A stretch of DNA of 53,152 bases from Clostridia bacterium (GCA_022794055.1 JAAWEA010000073.1:1-53152), one strand, 5' to 3'. Shown: positions 38,941 through 49,564, numbered from the stretch's first letter. Numbers and translations: made by a program. Notes: generated by a model from the letters alone, not told the origin.

Positions 38941-39693
38941 TTACTTTTCTAAATATTTTATTAGCTCTTCATATATTACTTTCATTCGTTGTTTTGTTTC
39001 TTCATTTTTAAATTCAAATCTATTATATAATTTTTCTACGTATTGATTTTCTTTTATAATATCTAAACTTTGTTTAAAATTAAAATCATAAACATAAGTA
39101 AATTGTGCTACTAATAAATCTACATTTGTTTTTAAATCATTATAATTTATTAACTTATCATTTAAAAATTGTTCATATATATTATTTGTTATTTTCTCAT
39201 CTTCTAATTCTCCATAAAGTTCTTTTTTATCTCCTGTCGTTAGCACATAAAATATATCTATTTTATCTGCATCTCTTATTATTCTAGAATGTAAATTTTG
39301 TTTTTCTGATAGTCCTTGTTCTATTTTTGCTCTATTATGATTTAATATTGATTTTTTTATAATATTGTCATATTTGTCTGTGTCAAGAAACTTTTTTATC
39401 AATCTATCTTCATATAAGACTTTTATAGCATATTCTCCATGGTCAATACTATCTTTATCTAAAAAAGTATTATATACTCTTATTTGTTCAAATCTTCCTA
39501 TATCATGTAGTAATCCTATCAATTCTGCCAGTTTTACATCTTCTTCATCTAGCCCTAATTCCTCTGCTAATTTTTTTGCTATTTGAGAAACTCTTTCAAT
39601 ATGTGCAATTTTTATTTTTATCTTTCCATCTTCTGGATTGTAATTTTTTATATATTCTTTAAATACTTGCTTTGCTTTTAATATATCTATCAT
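38941..39693 (-). CDS. HD-domain phosphohydrolase (paralog 2)
   Basis: HIERVSQIAKKLAEEL ... IGLLHDIGRFEQIRVYNTFLDKDSIDHGEYAIKVL. Confidence 0.88.
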   Translation of the reverse strand: MIDILKAKQVFKEYIKNYNPEDGKIKIKIAHIERVSQIAKKLAEELGLDEEDVKLAELIGLLHDIGRFEQIRVYNTFLDKDSIDHGEYAIKVLYEDRLIKKFLDTDKYDNIIKKSILNHNRAKIEQGLSEKQNLHSRIIRDADKIDIFYVLTTGDKKELYGELEDEKITNNIYEQFLNDKLINYNDLKTNVDLLVAQFTYVYDFNFKQSLDIIKENQYVEKLYNRFEFKNEETKQRMKVIYEELIKYLEK

Positions 39694-39778
39694 TATTATT
39701 TTACTCCTAATTAAATCTAATTTATTTTATTGTATCATATTATTTTTTATTTTCAAATATTATATTTTAATTTGGGTT

Positions 39779-39811
39779 ACCCCCAATAAGAATATTATTC
39801 TTATTGGGGGT
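39779..39811. terminator. Strong hairpin terminator (15-bp stem)
   Basis: ACCCCCAATAAGAAT-att-ATTCTTATTGGGGGT. Confidence 0.75.
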
Positions 39812-39832
39812 GATTCTGTTGATTTGCAGCAC

Positions 39833-40192
39833 TTAATATACATAGAAAAATAAGTTTCCATTAGAAAAATCATAATCATAAAACTCCAGTCCATATTCCT
39901 CAAAGAACATAGAAACTGTACATATATCTTCTTCTAAAAGTTCTATTTCAGACTTAAGCCAAATTAAAGTAGCAATATGTCTCTTCTTGTAGTATTCATA
40001 ATTTCCTTTTTCTATTTCAGTTAAAATATGCTGGCATTCTGCTTCAACCTTTTTGGTTCGCTGTTCCTTTGCCTTTTTTAAATCTTTTTTAAATTTTATC
40101 AACCTTTTCTGTGAAAATGTCGGTTGTCCTGTTCTGAATTTAGGAACTGAGAACACAAAAAAATGTTTTTTCTCATTATAGAAATATACCAT
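39833..40192 (-). CDS. Hypothetical protein
   Basis: 119-aa ORF, basic central coil. Confidence 0.5.
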   Translation of the reverse strand: MVYFYNEKKHFFVFSVPKFRTGQPTFSQKRLIKFKKDLKKAKEQRTKKVEAECQHILTEIEKGNYEYYKKRHIATLIWLKSEIELLEEDICTVSMFFEEYGLEFYDYDFSNGNLFFYVY

Positions 40193-40222
40193 TTTTGCTA
40201 AAAATCCAAGTTCATTTGCTAT

Positions 40223-40447
40223 TTAACGAATATACTTACGGCATTCATATTCATCTGGAATTCTAAAGCTTTCAAAGTCCTTTCTTTTTTTTAAAAGTCT
40301 TGCCAATTCATCTTGAAAGCCTTTTAGAATTTTTTGCTGTACTCCTTCTATTAAGCTTTCTTCTAATTCTTCTATCTGGCTTGACCGTTCCTCTTCTCTT
40401 CCGCTTATTTCCTTTAAAATCTGACTTCTTAGAATTAACTCACCCAT
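40223..40447 (-). CDS. Hypothetical protein (74 aa, Glu/Arg-rich coil)
   Basis: ORF with aaaggagga SD. Confidence 0.5.
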   Translation of the reverse strand: MGELILRSQILKEISGREEERSSQIEELEESLIEGVQQKILKGFQDELARLLKKRKDFESFRIPDEYECRKYIR

Positions 40448-40577
40448 ATTAGTCCTCCTTTTTACTAAAAACTACATCTTCACTGTCTCGTGTCCTAAAA
40501 AACAAGAACTCTAAATAAAAACTATTTTAATACTAACATAATTTTACATAATTATCAATATATTTATTGTATTTCCC

Positions 40578-40606
40578 TTGAATTAAAAGTCCTTTTGTTA
40601 TATAAT
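40578..40606 (+). promoter_or_regulatory. Predicted sigma-A promoter of leuS
   Basis: TTGAAT - 17 bp - TATAAT, about 37 nt before the leuS start codon. Confidence 0.75.
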
Positions 40607-40642
40607 ACTACTCAATTATATAAATTTGAAAGGAGCACAATA

Positions 40643-43462
40643 ATGGCATACAATTTTAAAGAGATAGAAAAAAAATGGCAAGACAAATGGGAAAAAGAAG
40701 GAACATTCAATGCAAAAGAAGACTACACAATGAAAAAATGGTATGGGTTAATAGAATTTCCATATCCATCAGGGCAAGGTTTACATGTTGGACATCCACG
40801 TAGTTATACTGCATTAGATATAGTAGCAAGGAAAAGAAGATTACAAGGTTATAATGTTTTATATCCAATAGGATTTGACGCTTTCGGTTTACCTGCTGAA
40901 AACTATGCAATCAAAACAAATGTCCATCCTAAAATAACAACTAGTCAAAATATTGAACATTTTACAGAACAATTAAAAGCACTAGGTTTCTCCTTTGACT
41001 GGTCTAGAAAAATTGACACAACAGATCCAAATTATTATAAATGGACACAGTGGATTTTTATTCAATTATATAAAAAAGGATTAGCTTATAAAGCCACTAT
41101 GCCTATAAACTTCTGCACTAGCTGTAAAGTTGGTCTTGCAAATGAAGAAGTTGTAAATGGTGTATGTGAAAGATGTGGTAGTCCAGTTGTGCAAAAAGAA
41201 AAATCTGAATGGATGCTAAAAATTACGGATTATGCTCAACGTTTAATAGATAACTTAGACGATGTTGATTTTCTAGAAAAAATCAAAACTCAACAAAAAA
41301 ATTGGATTGGACGTTCTGAAGGTGCTGAAGTAAATTTCAAAATTGCTCAAACTGATAAAACTCTAAAAGTTTATACAACAAGACCTGATACTTTATTTGG
41401 CGCAACTTACATGGTTATCTCACCAGAACATCCTATTTTAGAAGAATTAAAAGATAAAATCGAAAATTTAAAAGAAGTTGAAGAATATCAAAAACAAGCA
41501 AGTTTAAAATCTGCCTTTGAACGTTCTGAATTAAATAAAGAAAAAACAGGTGTTGAAATAAAAGGAATTACTGCAATCAATCCAGTAACTAATACAGAAA
41601 TTCCAATTTGGATTTCTGATTACGTTTTAATTACTTATGGGACAGGTGCAATTATGGCAGTTCCTGCACATGATACTAGAGATTATGAATTTGCAAAAAA
41701 ATTTAATTTACCTATTGTTCAAGTATTAGAAGAAGTTACAGGTGAAAAAAATGCAAATGAAACTCATAAAAATAGTATAGTTGCTATTGTCTATGATGAA
41801 AAAACTGATAAATATTTAACCATCAATTGGCATGATAAAGGTGGAAGACTTTTCGTTGGTGGAACAAGAAAAGAAAATGAGTCAGCTACTCAATGTGCAA
41901 TTCGTGAAATAAAAGAAGAAACTGGATATAATGATTTAGAACTTATATATGAAGGTTTTAAAATAAATCATCATTATTATGCCTATAATAAGGACAAATA
42001 TTTTGAAATTGATTGTACCCCTTTATTATTTAAATTAAACAGTGATTCAAGAGAAAGTCAAAATTTAGATTCTGATGAAATATTTGATGTTGAATGGGTA
42101 GATAAAAAAACAATAGGAGAAGAAATAAAAGACACTCTACATCTTAAATCTTTTGATTATGTCCTTAATAAAACTGCAATGGCAGGTGATGGAATACATA
42201 TAAATTCTGACTTCTTAAATGGTCTTAATAAAGAAGAAGCTATTTCTAAAATTATTTCTTGGCTTGAAGATAATAAAATTGGTACAAAAAAAATAAATTA
42301 TAAATTACGTGATTGGGTATTTTCTCGTCAAAGATATTGGGGTGAGCCAATTCCAATGGTTTATTGCGAAGAATGTGGTTGGCTTCCAATAGATGAAAAA
42401 GAATTGCCTTTAAAATTACCTGAAGTAGAAGAATTTACTCCTGGTGAAAATGGCGAATCACCTCTAGCAAAACAAACTGATTGGATAAATACAACTTGTC
42501 CTCATTGTGGTAAGCCTGCAAAAAGGGAAACTGACACTATGCCTCAGTGGGCTGGTTCATCTTGGTATTTCTTACGTTATATGGATCCACATAATAATAA
42601 TTCTTTAGCTTCAAAACAAGCTTTGGAATATTGGAATGCTATTGATTGGTACAATGGTGGTATGGAACACACTACTCTTCACCTACTTTATTCTAGATTT
42701 TGGCATAAATTTTTATATGATATTGGAGTTGTGCCAACTAAAGAACCTTATCAAAAACGTACTTCTCATGGCATGATTTTAGGAACTAATGGTGAAAAAA
42801 TGTCTAAATCTAAAGGAAATGTTATAAATCCTGATGATATTATAAATGAATTTGGTGCCGATACTTTTAGAGTTTATGAAATGTTTATGGGTCCTTTCGA
42901 TCAAGTTGCTGCTTGGTCTATGGATAGTATTCGTGGATGTTCTAAATTTCTAGATAGAGTTTGGAATATGCAAAATATGTTAATAGATGGTGATGAATAT
43001 TCTAAAGAAACTGAAAAAATGATACATCAATCAATAAAAAAAGTTTCTCAAGATATTGAAGAAATGAAATACAATACTTGTGTATCAACATTTATGACTA
43101 TGGTAAATGAGTTTTATAAATTGAAAAGAATCAATAAAGCTGAATTTAAAACATTTATTACTTTATTAAATCCTTTCGCTCCACATATAACTGAAGAACT
43201 TAATAAAATTGCTGGATTTGAAAATGATATTTCTACTTATGCTTGGCCAGAATATGATGAAGAAAAAACAGTTAATGATGAAATAACTTTACCTATTCAG
43301 TTTAATGGTAAATTGAAAGCTACTATCACTATTGAATTAAATGAAGATGAAACTTCTGTTAAGGAAAAAGTTCATCAAGCTATTGATACTAAATTAGAAG
43401 GAAAAAATATTGTTAAAGAGATTTATGTTAAAAATAAAATTTATAATATTGTTGTTAAATAA
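40643..43462 (+). CDS. leuS: Leucyl-tRNA synthetase with inserted Nudix hydrolase domain
   Basis: ATG 40643 with aaaggagc [11 protein letters not shown] (HIGH region), [31 protein letters not shown]; internal Nudix box [23 protein letters not shown]. Confidence 0.97.
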   Translation: MAYNFKEIEKKWQDKWEKEGTFNAKEDYTMKKWYGLIEFPYPSGQGLHVGHPRSYTALDIVARKRRLQGYNVLYPIGFDAFGLPAENYAIKTNVHPKITTSQNIEHFTEQLKALGFSFDWSRKIDTTDPNYYKWTQWIFIQLYKKGLAYKATMPINFCTSCKVGLANEEVVNGVCERCGSPVVQKEKSEWMLKITDYAQRLIDNLDDVDFLEKIKTQQKNWIGRSEGAEVNFKIAQTDKTLKVYTTRPDTLFGATYMVISPEHPILEELKDKIENLKEVEEYQKQASLKSAFERSELNKEKTGVEIKGITAINPVTNTEIPIWISDYVLITYGTGAIMAVPAHDTRDYEFAKKFNLPIVQVLEEVTGEKNANETHKNSIVAIVYDEKTDKYLTINWHDKGGRLFVGGTRKENESATQCAIREIKEETGYNDLELIYEGFKINHHYYAYNKDKYFEIDCTPLLFKLNSDSRESQNLDSDEIFDVEWVDKKTIGEEIKDTLHLKSFDYVLNKTAMAGDGIHINSDFLNGLNKEEAISKIISWLEDNKIGTKKINYKLRDWVFSRQRYWGEPIPMVYCEECGWLPIDEKELPLKLPEVEEFTPGENGESPLAKQTDWINTTCPHCGKPAKRETDTMPQWAGSSWYFLRYMDPHNNNSLASKQALEYWNAIDWYNGGMEHTTLHLLYSRFWHKFLYDIGVVPTKEPYQKRTSHGMILGTNGEKMSKSKGNVINPDDIINEFGADTFRVYEMFMGPFDQVAAWSMDSIRGCSKFLDRVWNMQNMLIDGDEYSKETEKMIHQSIKKVSQDIEEMKYNTCVSTFMTMVNEFYKLKRINKAEFKTFITLLNPFAPHITEELNKIAGFENDISTYAWPEYDEEKTVNDEITLPIQFNGKLKATITIELNEDETSVKEKVHQAIDTKLEGKNIVKEIYVKNKIYNIVVK

Positions 43463-43466
43463 TATT

Positions 43467-43503
43467 AACCCTATTGAATTTCAAATGTTCAATAGGGTTT
43501 TTA
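43467..43503 (+). terminator. Terminator after leuS
   Basis: AACCCTATTGAA-tttcaaatg-TTCAATAGGGTT + TTT. Confidence 0.8.
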
Positions 43504-43512
43504 ATTTGGAAT

Positions 43513-43923
43513 TTAAAAAGCCTGAACTTTTGAATTTAAATGAAATATTTTATCGTCTTGCCTGTCTAATCTGTCCTCACATGAATTTAGTCTTTTTTCC
43601 GTTGAATCAAATTTTTCTGAATGCATTGTAACAGCATCAAATAGCATTTCTAATTTTTGTCCATGCTCCACTTCTATTTTTGCTACTGTTTTACTTAGTT
43701 TTCTAACTTCTTCTTTTAATTCTTTCTGCCCTGTAAACAATTCTTTTTGTCCTTTCTTCAAATCCAAAAGTATTTTATCTCTTTCTTCTTGCCCTTTGAA
43801 TAAATCTTGCTGTCCTTTCTTCAAATCCAAAAGTATTTTATCTCTTTCTTCTTGCCCTTTGAATAAATCTTGCTGTCCTTTCTTCAAACCCAAAAGTAAT
43901 TCATCTCTTTCTTTTTGTGTCAT
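43513..43923 (-). CDS. Coiled-coil protein with 21-aa tandem repeats
   Basis: (ERDKILLDLKKGQQDLFKGQE)n. Confidence 0.65.
   Translation of the reverse strand: MTQKERDELLLGLKKGQQDLFKGQEERDKILLDLKKGQQDLFKGQEERDKILLDLKKGQKELFTGQKELKEEVRKLSKTVAKIEVEHGQKLEMLFDAVTMHSEKFDSTEKRLNSCEDRLDRQDDKIFHLNSKVQAF
43748..43921. repeat. 63-bp tandem repeat, two identical full copies + one diverged partial copy
   Basis: 43748-43810 and 43811-43873 identical; 43874-43921 partial; in frame (21 codons). Confidence 0.92.
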
Positions 43924-44107
43924 AAATTCCTCTCCTTTCCTAAAAATTCAGTTTTATACAAACTGTGAAATGATTATACAATATTTCCTTATAGGTGTCA
44001 ATAAAAATATTTGTAATAGAAACGTAATATACATTTAATAATTATGTAATATATATTAGTTAATTTTATTATATAATATTTTTAATAATTATTATAAGGA
44101 GAAAACT

Positions 44108-45214
44108 ATGAGTATAGAATCTGATTTAAAAAAGGATGGAATAGAAGTAATACAAAAGCTAGATACATTAAAAATAAATTCAATTGCAAAAAATGTATCT
44201 ACTCGTATATGTGAGACATTTCCAAATTTCAATTTAAATCAAAACGAATTATTTATTAAATTGTCCAGATTAAATATGTATATTGCAAATATCCCTGAAG
44301 GTATGGCTGAAGCTAGTTATTTTTTCAGAAATTCTTCTATTTATTTTAATAGTCATCTTGACTATGAAGATATTGAAGAATTTGCAATACATGAATGTAT
44401 TCACAATATTCAAGAAGTAAAAGACAATAAAAATTATTTAATAAGAATGGGACTATGTGATTATACAGAATTTAATATTTATGGCTTAGCATTAAATGAA
44501 GCTGCTGTTCAGCTTATGTCTTCTAAAATACTTGGAATACCAGAAGAATTTGTTAAGTACTACAATATAAGCTTTAAAACGAACAGTCCTACATATTATC
44601 CTTTAGAGTGCTGTCTAGTAAAACAATTAGCCTATCTTATAGGAGAAAATACTTTATTTGAAAGTACTATTAACAGTACTGATACATTTAAAAGTAAACT
44701 TATTTCTATAATTGGTGAGAGAAACTTTTATACTATACAAAAATCAATTGACAAAATTCTAACTTATCAAGAAGACATTATAAAATTAAATAATAAAATT
44801 CAACAATTAGATGAAACAAATAAAAAAATCAATTCCTCACTTCAAAAAATAGACTCTTTAAAAAGTAAAATTACGGCTAGTTTTATAAAAACCCAAAACA
44901 TAATTATCTCTAGCTACTTTGACTCAACCTTTTCTTATATTTCAAATTTGGAAGAAGTTGAAAATTATCGCAGAAAATTATATAATTTTAAAGATTACCT
45001 AGGTACTACTGATGAATATACTTATTTTAATGACTACTATGTTGACAGAATGGTAAAATTAGAAGAATTATACTATAAATTAGAAAATGCTCATATCAAT
45101 AATTCTTTATCTGTTATTAGTAAAAAGACTTCAATTTTATTAACTTTCATAAAAATAGTTAAAAAATTACTTCGTATTAAGAAATCAGAAAATACAGAAT
45201 TTCAAAAGGATTAA
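44108..45214 (+). CDS. Hypothetical protein with HExxH motif and C-terminal coiled coil
   Basis: EEFAIHECIHNIQEVKDN; RBS aaggagaa. Confidence 0.6.
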   Translation: MSIESDLKKDGIEVIQKLDTLKINSIAKNVSTRICETFPNFNLNQNELFIKLSRLNMYIANIPEGMAEASYFFRNSSIYFNSHLDYEDIEEFAIHECIHNIQEVKDNKNYLIRMGLCDYTEFNIYGLALNEAAVQLMSSKILGIPEEFVKYYNISFKTNSPTYYPLECCLVKQLAYLIGENTLFESTINSTDTFKSKLISIIGERNFYTIQKSIDKILTYQEDIIKLNNKIQQLDETNKKINSSLQKIDSLKSKITASFIKTQNIIISSYFDSTFSYISNLEEVENYRRKLYNFKDYLGTTDEYTYFNDYYVDRMVKLEELYYKLENAHINNSLSVISKKTSILLTFIKIVKKLLRIKKSENTEFQKD

Positions 45215-45217
45215 CAA

Positions 45218-46492
45218 TTACGTTAATCCTTTTTTTAGATATTCTATAATACTTTTAGCAGCTTCCCTACCTGAACGAGAAGCCCAAGCAACTGTACCTT
45301 TAGCTCCAATTAAGTCTCCACCTGCAAATATTTTACTATTAGAAGTTTCATAATTATCATTAACAATAATATTCCCCCATTTATTTACAGTTAATCCCAA
45401 TTCTAAAATTTCATCTGTTACAGTACTTCCTAAAGCCATTATTACATAATCTGTATCAATTTCATAATTACTTCCTTCGATATTTATAGGAACTAATCTC
45501 GTTTCTCCCTCTTTTTGAACTAATTTTGTTTTTATTAATTCTATTTTTTCAACTTTCTCTTTTCCTTTTATTTCTATTATATTATTTTGAAATAAAAATT
45601 GTATTCCTTCTCTTTTTGCTTCTTCTATTTCTTTTACTTCTGCAGGCATTTGTTCTTCTGCTCTTCTATATATAATACTTACCTCTTTAGCTGCCAATCT
45701 TTTTACAGTCCTACTACAATCCATTGCAACATTTCCACCACCAATTACGCATACTTTTTTTCCTGTATAATTAGGATGTTGTGTATATTCTAAGAGTTCA
45801 TTTCCACCATAAACACCATTTAATTTTTCTCCTTTTACACCCATTTTAGATGATTTATTTGCACCAACACTTAAAAATATTGCATCATATTTATTTAATT
45901 CTTCTAGTTTTAAATTTTTTCCTAATTCTCTTCCATATTCTACTTTAACACCTAAGTCTAAAATTCTTTTTACAGTTCCTTCTACAACTTTTTTGTCTAA
46001 CCTAAAATTTGGAATTCCATGTACTAATAATCCCCCTAAGTAATCATGTTTTTCATATATAGTAACTTGTATTCCTTTTCTTGCTAAAAACGCTGCTGCT
46101 GTTAACCCTGCTGGTCCTCCTCCAATTATTGCTACATTTTTATTTTTTAGTATTTCTTCAATTTGTAATACATCTTTTAATTGTATATTTTCTTCTAATA
46201 CTTTTTGAAATACAAAACTTTCTATTTCTCCAATACTTACTGATTCACCTTTAATACCTCTTACACAACTTCCTTGACATTGTTTTGTATGTGGACAAAT
46301 TTCCCCACATACTCCTGGCAATACTGTTGTTTCAGATAATATTTCATAAGCTTTTTTATAATTTTTAGCCTTTACTGCTTGTATAACATCTGGTATTTGA
46401 TTATTTAGTGGACATCCTTTATTGGCACATGGTTTAGTTTTACAATTCAAACAATAATTCAATTTTTCTTCTATATTTTCCATTTTTAACAT
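45218..46492 (-). CDS. gltD: NADPH-dependent glutamate synthase small-subunit-like oxidoreductase
   Basis: CNLNC-like 4Fe-4S segments (CPHTKQCQGSCVRG), VAIIGGGPAGLTAAAFLARKG, VIGGGNVAMDCSRTVKRL. Confidence 0.88.
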   Translation of the reverse strand: MLKMENIEEKLNYCLNCKTKPCANKGCPLNNQIPDVIQAVKAKNYKKAYEILSETTVLPGVCGEICPHTKQCQGSCVRGIKGESVSIGEIESFVFQKVLEENIQLKDVLQIEEILKNKNVAIIGGGPAGLTAAAFLARKGIQVTIYEKHDYLGGLLVHGIPNFRLDKKVVEGTVKRILDLGVKVEYGRELGKNLKLEELNKYDAIFLSVGANKSSKMGVKGEKLNGVYGGNELLEYTQHPNYTGKKVCVIGGGNVAMDCSRTVKRLAAKEVSIIYRRAEEQMPAEVKEIEEAKREGIQFLFQNNIIEIKGKEKVEKIELIKTKLVQKEGETRLVPINIEGSNYEIDTDYVIMALGSTVTDEILELGLTVNKWGNIIVNDNYETSNSKIFAGGDLIGAKGTVAWASRSGREAAKSIIEYLKKGLT

Positions 46493-46607
46493 CTTTCCTT
46501 TTTAGTACAAATCTATTTGGAAAAGTTTTTTTATATCCTTTTCCTTTTTCTTATATTCTATATGGAAATAAAAAAATAGTCAATGTTACTGACTATCTCT
46601 TCTAATT

Positions 46608-47159
46608 CTATTTATTCAATTCTTCAACAACTAACTTTAAATCTTTTATAAAATCAACTTTTTTAGTTTCATCTCTTAAAAGTGCAGCTGGATGCCAAGT
46701 AGGCATATATTTAATTTGCATTTTTTCAAACCATTTTCCTCTAGAAGCCGTTATTCCATACTCTTTTCCTAAAATATTTTTTAAAGCTACACTTCCTAAT
46801 AAAACAATAATTTCTGGTTTTACAAGCGTAACTTGATTTCTTAAATAATCAAGACAAGCATTTGCTTCATCTTCTTCTGGATTTCTATTTGCAGGAGGTC
46901 TACATTTTACGATATTTGCAATATACACATCTTCTCTTTTAATACCTACTATTCCAAAAGCCATATTCATTAGTTTCCCAGCTCTACCAACAAAAGGAAT
47001 CCCTTGCATATCTTCATCTGCTCCTGGTCCTTCACCAATAAACATTATTTTTGCATTTTTATTTCCTGTTCCAAATACAATATTTCTTCTTGTCTTACAT
47101 AATTTACATTTATTACAATCTACTATTGATTTCTCTAATTCTTCCCATGTTTCCAACAT
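46608..47159 (-). CDS. Family 4 uracil-DNA glycosylase (Fe-S)
   Basis: CNKCKLCKTRRNIVFGTGNKNAKIMFIGEGPGADED...CRPPANRNPEEDE...TWHPAALLR. Confidence 0.94.
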   Translation of the reverse strand: MLETWEELEKSIVDCNKCKLCKTRRNIVFGTGNKNAKIMFIGEGPGADEDMQGIPFVGRAGKLMNMAFGIVGIKREDVYIANIVKCRPPANRNPEEDEANACLDYLRNQVTLVKPEIIVLLGSVALKNILGKEYGITASRGKWFEKMQIKYMPTWHPAALLRDETKKVDFIKDLKLVVEELNK

Positions 47160-47246
47160 ATTTTACTCCTTTGCCCCAAAAGGTATAATTTTATTTGGTA
47201 TATTTAAAAATGTCCCAAAAGTAAACCTCCCCAATGGGATAAGACA

Positions 47247-48176
47247 TTATTTCACACAATTTTCTATCAATTTTATTTTTCTTTCCTCATTTGTATTTAT
47301 TTCTGCTTTTGTTCCTATTGGTATTACTGTCTTTCTTTCTATATGTCCAAAATAATTAGACTTTATAATTGGGAATTTATATTTTTCATTTGGTAATTCT
47401 AAAACATCTGAAATAATCTTTTCTAAGCTTATCCCACTCTCATGCTCATAATTTCCAATCCATAACCCTTTTATTTCATCAAATACACCATTTTGTTTCA
47501 TATAATATAAATCATTACTACATAATGCTGGATATGATTCTAAAGCAAATTCTTCTAAAAATAAAATCTTATCTGTAAATTTTACATTATAATTTCCAGC
47601 TGTCAACCCCTTCATTATTGATAAATTTCCTCCTATCAACTCTCCTGTTGCTATTCCTTCTTGAATTGTAATGTCTTTATCTTCTTTTAGTCCAAGGTCT
47701 AAATTTCCATCTACAAATCTTTTTAATACTTCTTTTAAACTGTAATCTGTTTCATCTGTTGCCACTGTTTTAAAATTAGTTGAACTAAATGTTACAAGTC
47801 CAGTTTTTTCTGTTATTATATTAGTAAGTGAATTTATATCGCTGTAACCACATATTATTTTAGGATTTTCTTTTATTATATCATAATCTAAATATTCAAA
47901 AACTGAATTAGAATTTGAACCTGCTTTTGCACACCATATCATATTTATATTTTCATCTGCAAACATTGAATTTATATCTTCTGCTTTTTCTTTTGCAGTA
48001 CTACTATATCCATTTGTATTGGAAAATAAATTTTTTGAGTATTTCACTTTAAATCCTAGTTGTTCTATTATCCTTCTAGCTTCTTGTAATTCTTCTATTT
48101 TTTCTCCAACTACTGGCTCTGATGGTGCTACAACTCCTATTGTATCTCCTATTTTTAATTTGTTAGGTATAATCAT
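47247..48176 (-). CDS. S66 family LD-carboxypeptidase / MccF-like
   Basis: IGVVAPSEPV, GYSDINSL, GNLSIMKGL, LFLEEFALESYPA. Confidence 0.92.
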   Translation of the reverse strand: MIIPNKLKIGDTIGVVAPSEPVVGEKIEELQEARRIIEQLGFKVKYSKNLFSNTNGYSSTAKEKAEDINSMFADENINMIWCAKAGSNSNSVFEYLDYDIIKENPKIICGYSDINSLTNIITEKTGLVTFSSTNFKTVATDETDYSLKEVLKRFVDGNLDLGLKEDKDITIQEGIATGELIGGNLSIMKGLTAGNYNVKFTDKILFLEEFALESYPALCSNDLYYMKQNGVFDEIKGLWIGNYEHESGISLEKIISDVLELPNEKYKFPIIKSNYFGHIERKTVIPIGTKAEINTNEERKIKLIENCVK

Positions 48177-48243
48177 TTTTTATTCCTTTCCATAATAGTA
48201 AATTCATTTTTCTATTTAATATATTTATTGTATATGAAAATCA

Positions 48244-49098
48244 TCAATTTTTCAAGGAAATAATTGCAGTTGCAAGTCCATATTCTTGCTTTTCTATTCT
48301 ATAAGAATGTACTAAATCACAATTACAAACACTACAAATTCCACTATCTATAATATTTTCCTCTTTTAAGCCAATACCTTTTAACATAATTTTGTTAATT
48401 TGCACTGTATCTATATTCCACTTTTCATTATCCAATTGTTTTTCCATAATTTCTTTTGATTCAGATATTTTCAAGTCTTGAAACTCTTTTTCAAACATTT
48501 CTTTTACCTCAATACCTACTTCAAAATGACACTTTCTTATACTTGGACACATACAACAAATAATATTTTGAGGCTTGCAATTATAATCGTTAATCATCAT
48601 TTCAACTGCTTTTACAGATATTCTTTGCAAAGTTCCTTTCCAACCTGAATGAACATTTGCTATAGTTTTTGTAATTGGATCAAATAGCAATAATAAAATA
48701 CAATCAGCATTTGTTGTTGATAAAACTAAACCTTTTTTATTAGTAATCATACCATCTTTTCCAGTATATTCAGTCATACTTATATCTGGTTTATTTTTGT
48801 TAATTTTATTATTTATACAAACTATATTGTTTGTATGTTCTTGAATTACTTTAACAACATCAATATAATTTTCATTAATTGCTCCACATAATTTTTTATA
48901 ATCTTGTATAGCTCTATTAAAATCTTCTTTTGATAATTTCTCTGCATTCTTTGCTCTTCCTGTTCTAAAATTCATTTCTGTCCCTAATGAATAAGCATGT
49001 TTTATAATGTCTTTGTATTCTAGTAATTTTCTAAATTGTAAATATTGAATTCCATCTTTTTCAATATGAATTATATTTTCATTACTTAAATTTTTCAA
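48244..49098 (-). CDS. pgeF: Peptidoglycan editing factor PgeF / laccase-domain (YfiH) family
   Basis: TTNADCILLLLFDPITKTIANVHSGWKGTLQRIS; CPSIRKCHFEVG. Confidence 0.92.
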   Translation of the reverse strand: MKNLSNENIIHIEKDGIQYLQFRKLLEYKDIIKHAYSLGTEMNFRTGRAKNAEKLSKEDFNRAIQDYKKLCGAINENYIDVVKVIQEHTNNIVCINNKINKNKPDISMTEYTGKDGMITNKKGLVLSTTNADCILLLLFDPITKTIANVHSGWKGTLQRISVKAVEMMINDYNCKPQNIICCMCPSIRKCHFEVGIEVKEMFEKEFQDLKISESKEIMEKQLDNEKWNIDTVQINKIMLKGIGLKEENIIDSGICSVCNCDLVHSYRIEKQEYGLATAIISLKN

Positions 49099-49126
49099 GT
49101 TTTACCTCCAAATTGTAAATTATCTT

Positions 49127-49564
49127 TTACAATATCTTTTCCATATATATCAAAAATCCAGTTTCGCTCTTCTCTTTAACTTCTCTAAATCCAAATCTTG
49201 TATATAATTTAACTGCTGATACAAATCTATTATAAGTACATAATCTTAATTTTTTTGCACCATTAGCTTTTGCTATTAATTCTACTTCATTAAGCATTTG
49301 TGTCATAATGCCCATATTTCTATAATCATGCTCAACAAATACTCTACCAATTTCTGAAATACCATCTACTGGTTCAGTTAAAGCTATAATCCCATTTGGT
49401 ATCTCATTATCATAATTGACTAATACATATTTATATTTCTCTAAATTATTCATACAATTTGCACCAATATCACGTTGCTCTTTTATTACTTCTTTATGTT
49501 CAATTTCTAATTTCTTACACAATTTTAAAAAATCTATATCATTATATTTTAAATATTTAATCAT
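49127..49564 (-). CDS. GNAT-family N-acetyltransferase
   Basis: GRVFVEHDYRNMGIMTQMLNEVELIAKANGAKKLRLCTYNRFVSAVKLYTRFGFRE. Confidence 0.9.
   Translation of the reverse strand: MIKYLKYNDIDFLKLCKKLEIEHKEVIKEQRDIGANCMNNLEKYKYVLVNYDNEIPNGIIALTEPVDGISEIGRVFVEHDYRNMGIMTQMLNEVELIAKANGAKKLRLCTYNRFVSAVKLYTRFGFREVKEKSETGFLIYMEKIL

Noticed and set aside
40450-40642. Possible T-box leader upstream of leuS
   Set aside because: A good promoter sits only about 37 nt before the start codon, leaving no room for a T-box; no T-box consensus was seen.
43748-43921. 63-bp tandem repeat as a CRISPR array
   Set aside because: No repeat-spacer alternation; units are contiguous, in frame and protein-coding.
45218-46492. 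Stand-alone GltD without GltB as anomalous
   Set aside because: Single GltD-like oxidoreductases are common in anaerobes; no further support from the sequence.
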